NCBI GenBank assembly: GCA_020881915.1
Contig: JAJFPB010000006.1
Span: forward strand, 310,001 to 374,000
Length of the DNA: 64,000 nt
Direction: 5' to 3'
Source: Paramyrothecium sp. XJ0827
Taxonomy: Eukaryota > Ascomycota > Sordariomycetes > Hypocreales > Stachybotryaceae
Of the stretch, positions 63,235 to 64,000 are shown piece by piece. Within the stretch, counting starts at the first letter, position 1, and every line of letters starts with the position of its first letter. A model generated the notes under the pieces. That model was given only the letters and a program-made list of their open reading frames with translations. It had not been told where the DNA came from and searched no databases. The position numbers and the translations under genes were made by a program.

Positions 63235-63578
63235 AAATGGCTGAGCAAGAAAAATATAAGTGCCTTGTGGAAAAGGACCTTCGAAAATTTCAGAGATCAA
63301 GATAATGCGCGAGAAGCTCTTAATAACATGGTCTTGAGTGGGGTTCCCGATAGACAAATGTAAAGTAATTACAACACTGGGGAGATCTCAAGGCTATTGG
63401 GAACTCGGAGATCCAAGACTGTGGTAAGGTTTTCTCGCATCTTAAGGATACTGATAAGGTGGCAGTAGTATCTGTTGACGAATGTGAGAAGTGGGAAGCT
63501 GGAAACGCACTACTTGCTGTTTCAGGACTGGGCGTGGCGGTTCCACTGGGGGTGGCTGCTTACCATCGGCTTAGATGA
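63235..63578 (+). pseudogene. Unidentified broken gene
   Basis: Reads KWLSKKNISALWKRTFENFR, DQDNAREALNNMVLSGVPDR, shifts frame near 63360-63380, then GNSEIQDCGKVFSHLKDTDK, VAVVSVDECEKWEAGNALLA, VSGLGVAVPLGVAAYHRLR and TGA at 63576. The second part has a hydrophobic glycine-rich helix. The pieces fit one another and look coding, but I cannot name a family. Coding-like sequence may go on in another frame to about 63770 (VPDLNELSGIFHLIKILRNL). Confidence 0.4.
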
Positions 63579-64000
63579 TGATAGCTATGGTCTTGCTTGA
63601 GTCTCTTGGATTGTTATTCCTACTGTGCCAGACCTAAATGAACTGAGTGGAATTTTCCACCTGATTAAAATCCTCCGCAACCTGGAAGTATTGAATGAAA
63701 CTGTGCGCCTGGGTCGAATACTGCAACTTTGGGCGAAAATTAACAAGCAGCTACTGCTGGCTCCTGTTCACTGCCCCCAATGCCCGTAACGCCCCAGATC
63801 ACAAAGGAGGATGGGAAATGCCAGGGCCATGACTCAGCCCAAGACCCATGCCCGGGCATATGTCCGGGACCTAATGTGCCATCAGCCTTGATGCATTCAA
63901 ACGTGTTCATTGCCTCGGCACCTTTACAAGATTCACATCTCATGGACCTCAAGAAACTTTCATCACAATGGAGAGAAGTATTCCAGCACTCGGTAACTCG
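63579..64000. other. Window edge, no firm gene
   Basis: Possible continuation of the preceding relic to about 63770; beyond that nothing is supported before the window ends. Confidence 0.3.

Noticed and set aside
1..64000. tRNA, rRNA or riboswitch genes
   Set aside because: I looked for T-loop (GGTTCGAAT-like) and rRNA-like sequences on both strands and saw no cloverleaf that I could support; a covariance-model scan would be decisive.

Overview
This window is nuclear DNA from a filamentous ascomycete. The genes carry short introns (about 40-85 nt) with GTRNGT donors, CTRAC/CTAA branch sites and YAG acceptors. The proteins and the three classes of DNA transposon (Fot/pogo, hAT and piggyBac-like) fit Sordariomycetes, probably Hypocreales; that placement is inference. 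The layout is that of an accessory or otherwise transposon-rich region: intact single genes lie among gene relics and about eight class II elements, with no LTR or LINE polymerase gene seen.

Left arm (1-16.2 kb): the end of a Myb/SANT-like gene, two uncharacterised small genes (one with a start codon apparently split by an intron), relics of a GATA zinc finger and a GNAT acetyltransferase, a small membrane protein, and a cluster of oxidoreductases: a zinc-dependent MDR alcohol dehydrogenase, an atypical SDR, a frameshifted classical SDR and a zinc-free quinone-reductase-type MDR. The oxidoreductases do not form an obvious pathway with a backbone enzyme. A broken N-terminal fragment of an NLR/STAND-type fungal protein follows.

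Middle (16.5-46 kb): hAT element 1; a multiply broken second copy of an Nma111-type HtrA protease; a 2.3 kb piggyBac-like element abutting the tail of a second one; a secreted beta-lactamase-fold hydrolase broken by two single-base losses in A runs; an adenosine deaminase (ADGF/CECR1 type) cut by a pogo element; three pogo elements of about 1.86 kb whose terminal repeats share one architecture but differ in a duplicated five-base box; a previously hidden three-exon gene for a 61-residue secreted protein with eight cysteines; a degraded REG1-type PP1 regulator; and hAT element 2 lying between fragments of two unrelated genes (an uncharacterised fungal family and a patatin-like phospholipase).

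Right arm (47-64 kb): a divergent gene pair (uncharacterised nuclear-type protein and an FHA-like/kinase protein with one frameshift), hAT element 3 with an internal 12-bp minisatellite, a bHLH factor, a membrane-anchored RING-H2 ubiquitin ligase assembled from three exons, an AA1-like (Alt a 1 fold) secreted protein, a seven-helix membrane protein, and an unidentified broken gene.

Many relics differ from a full reading frame by one base, several in homopolymer runs. Part of this damage could therefore be residual long-read assembly error rather than true gene decay, and that is the main caution for every pseudogene call here. No tRNA, rRNA or CRISPR array was recognised.
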